Shown here: piece after piece, positions 63,511-64,000 of the stretch
Layout of the letters: each line of letters begins with the position of its first letter
How positions within the stretch are numbered: position 1 is the first letter of the stretch
From: Pukyongia sp963768085
GTDB lineage: Bacteria; Bacteroidota; Bacteroidia; Flavobacteriales; Flavobacteriaceae
Assembly: GCA_963768085.1 (NCBI GenBank)
Contig: CAVYGO010000002.1
Location: 62,001 to 126,000 of the forward strand
Reading direction: 5' to 3'
DNA length: 64,000 nucleotides
Position numbers and translations under genes: made by a program
Notes under the pieces: generated by a model
Databases searched by the model: none
Told to the model about the DNA's origin: nothing
The model's input: the letters and a program-made list of their open reading frames with translations, nothing else

Positions 63511-64000
63511 TTATAGAAAATTCACGGTAATAGTATCCCTGTATTCCAATCCAAATAGTGAGGATGCACTACCCACGGTAGTAGGGTTACTCTTATAGAT
63601 CGCCAACTCAAGATATCCTCCGGAATTCCATAGTGCGAGTTTCTTTCCATCTTCTTCCCGTTTTTCAGCGGGGAGATCAAAATTGATCGCATCACTGTAA
63701 TTGTCATGCACTTCAGAAAATGATGCGGTGCGGGCCATGATCCTGTACGACCGCCCTTTACCTATTTTATCGAACATGCTACGTGTAATATTACTTACTA
63801 CATTTCCATAATTGTCGATATAAATAACATTCCCGATGATCTGGTTATTTTCCTGGTTTACAACAGGACGTATACCCGTTAACTCTTTGATTTTTGTGAT
63901 ATTTTTACCTATCACTTCAAGGGTTCCTCCACGGGCGATATGGCAAGCAACTTTTACAAATACGTCCAATACCGGGAAATTGCTGTTAATGCGCTCGTGA
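63511..64000 (-). CDS. SAM hydroxide adenosyltransferase (DUF62) family, C-terminal part
   Basis: About 163 residues are present; the N-terminus lies beyond base 64000. FPVLDVFVKVACHIARGG and GNVIYIDNYGNVVSNITR match the S-adenosyl-L-methionine hydrolase (adenosine-forming) or chlorinase/fluorinase-like family. Most bacterial members hydrolyse SAM to adenosine and methionine; the halogenases are rare relatives. The frame stays open to the edge (HERINSN precedes), so the TTG at 63969 is not the true start. Confidence 0.88.
   Translation of the reverse strand, partial: HERINSNFPVLDVFVKVACHIARGGTLEVIGKNITKIKELTGIRPVVNQENNQIIGNVIYIDNYGNVVSNITRSMFDKIGKGRSYRIMARTASFSEVHDNYSDAINFDLPAEKREEDGKKLALWNSGGYLELAIYKSNPTTVGSASSLFGLEYRDTITVNFL

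Noticed and set aside
63511..64000. A fluorinase or chlorinase
   Set aside because: The family is shared, but most bacterial members are SAM hydrolases, and the N-terminal specificity region is outside the window.
1..64000. CRISPR arrays, tRNA or rRNA genes, insertion sequences, prophage, integrons
   Set aside because: No regular short repeats, cloverleaf-like genes, transposase or integrase sequences were seen while reading. A dedicated scan was not possible.

Overview
The window looks like a chromosomal stretch of a marine, gliding member of the Flavobacteriaceae (Bacteroidota). The evidence is the gliding genes gldF and gldG, a secreted protein with a type IX secretion (T9SS) sorting domain, repeated TAnnTTTG promoter boxes of the Bacteroidota type, many short lipoprotein signals, and moderate to low G+C. 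No rRNA, tRNA, CRISPR array, insertion sequence or phage gene was seen. Genes at both edges are cut off: uvrA on the left and a SAM hydrolase-type gene on the right.

Region 1 (1-20000) is mostly housekeeping and envelope genes in short transcription units: uvrA (partial), a membrane protein of unknown function, a gamma-glutamyltransferase coupled to a frameshifted ACP phosphodiesterase, a phosphoglucosamine mutase, a class V aminotransferase-like enzyme, a lipid A-type acyltransferase, a rhomboid protease, a SIMPL protein, a TlpA-like thioredoxin lipoprotein, a GAF protein, an HD phosphohydrolase fused to a PycTM-like membrane module, a phosphoesterase fused to an outer-membrane barrel, and dps.

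Region 2 (20169-40700) is one long plus-strand block and the most coherent system here. cysQ, a tandem DUF2061 membrane protein, cysC, cysD and cysN supply PAPS and remove PAP. A sulfotransferase follows directly, then a Wzx/Wzy capsule or exopolysaccharide cluster: flippase, acyltransferase, polymerase, three GT4 glycosyltransferases, pglC/D/E/F-type genes for a di-N-acetylbacillosamine-like first sugar, and Wza, Wzc and Wzi for export. No PAPS reductase or sulfite reductase is present, so the sulfate activation genes probably serve sulfation of the polysaccharide, not cysteine synthesis. A bidirectional terminator closes the block against a giant T9SS-secreted HYR-domain protein on the minus strand.

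Region 3 (45000-55700) holds a reduced V/A-type ATPase operon on the minus strand (universal stress/TPR protein, then A, B, E, DUF2764, D, I, K). The K subunit carries the ligand pattern of sodium-pumping rotors. A truncated, frameshifted OmpA-domain remnant lies behind it, and a second universal stress gene with a clear promoter diverges from it.

Region 4 (55800-64000) contains mnmE, a DUF4870 membrane protein followed by a 33-residue membrane ORF and a terminator, a GT39-like membrane glycosyltransferase, and a minus-strand run: SAM hydrolase-like gene (partial), ABM-fold monooxygenase, gldF, gldG, and dnaN behind its own promoter.

Two short membrane ORFs (48 and 33 residues) and a possible small RNA were found in gaps. 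Four apparent one-base losses in or next to homopolymers cluster within about 400 bases at 3912-4314 and look more like sequence errors than gene decay.
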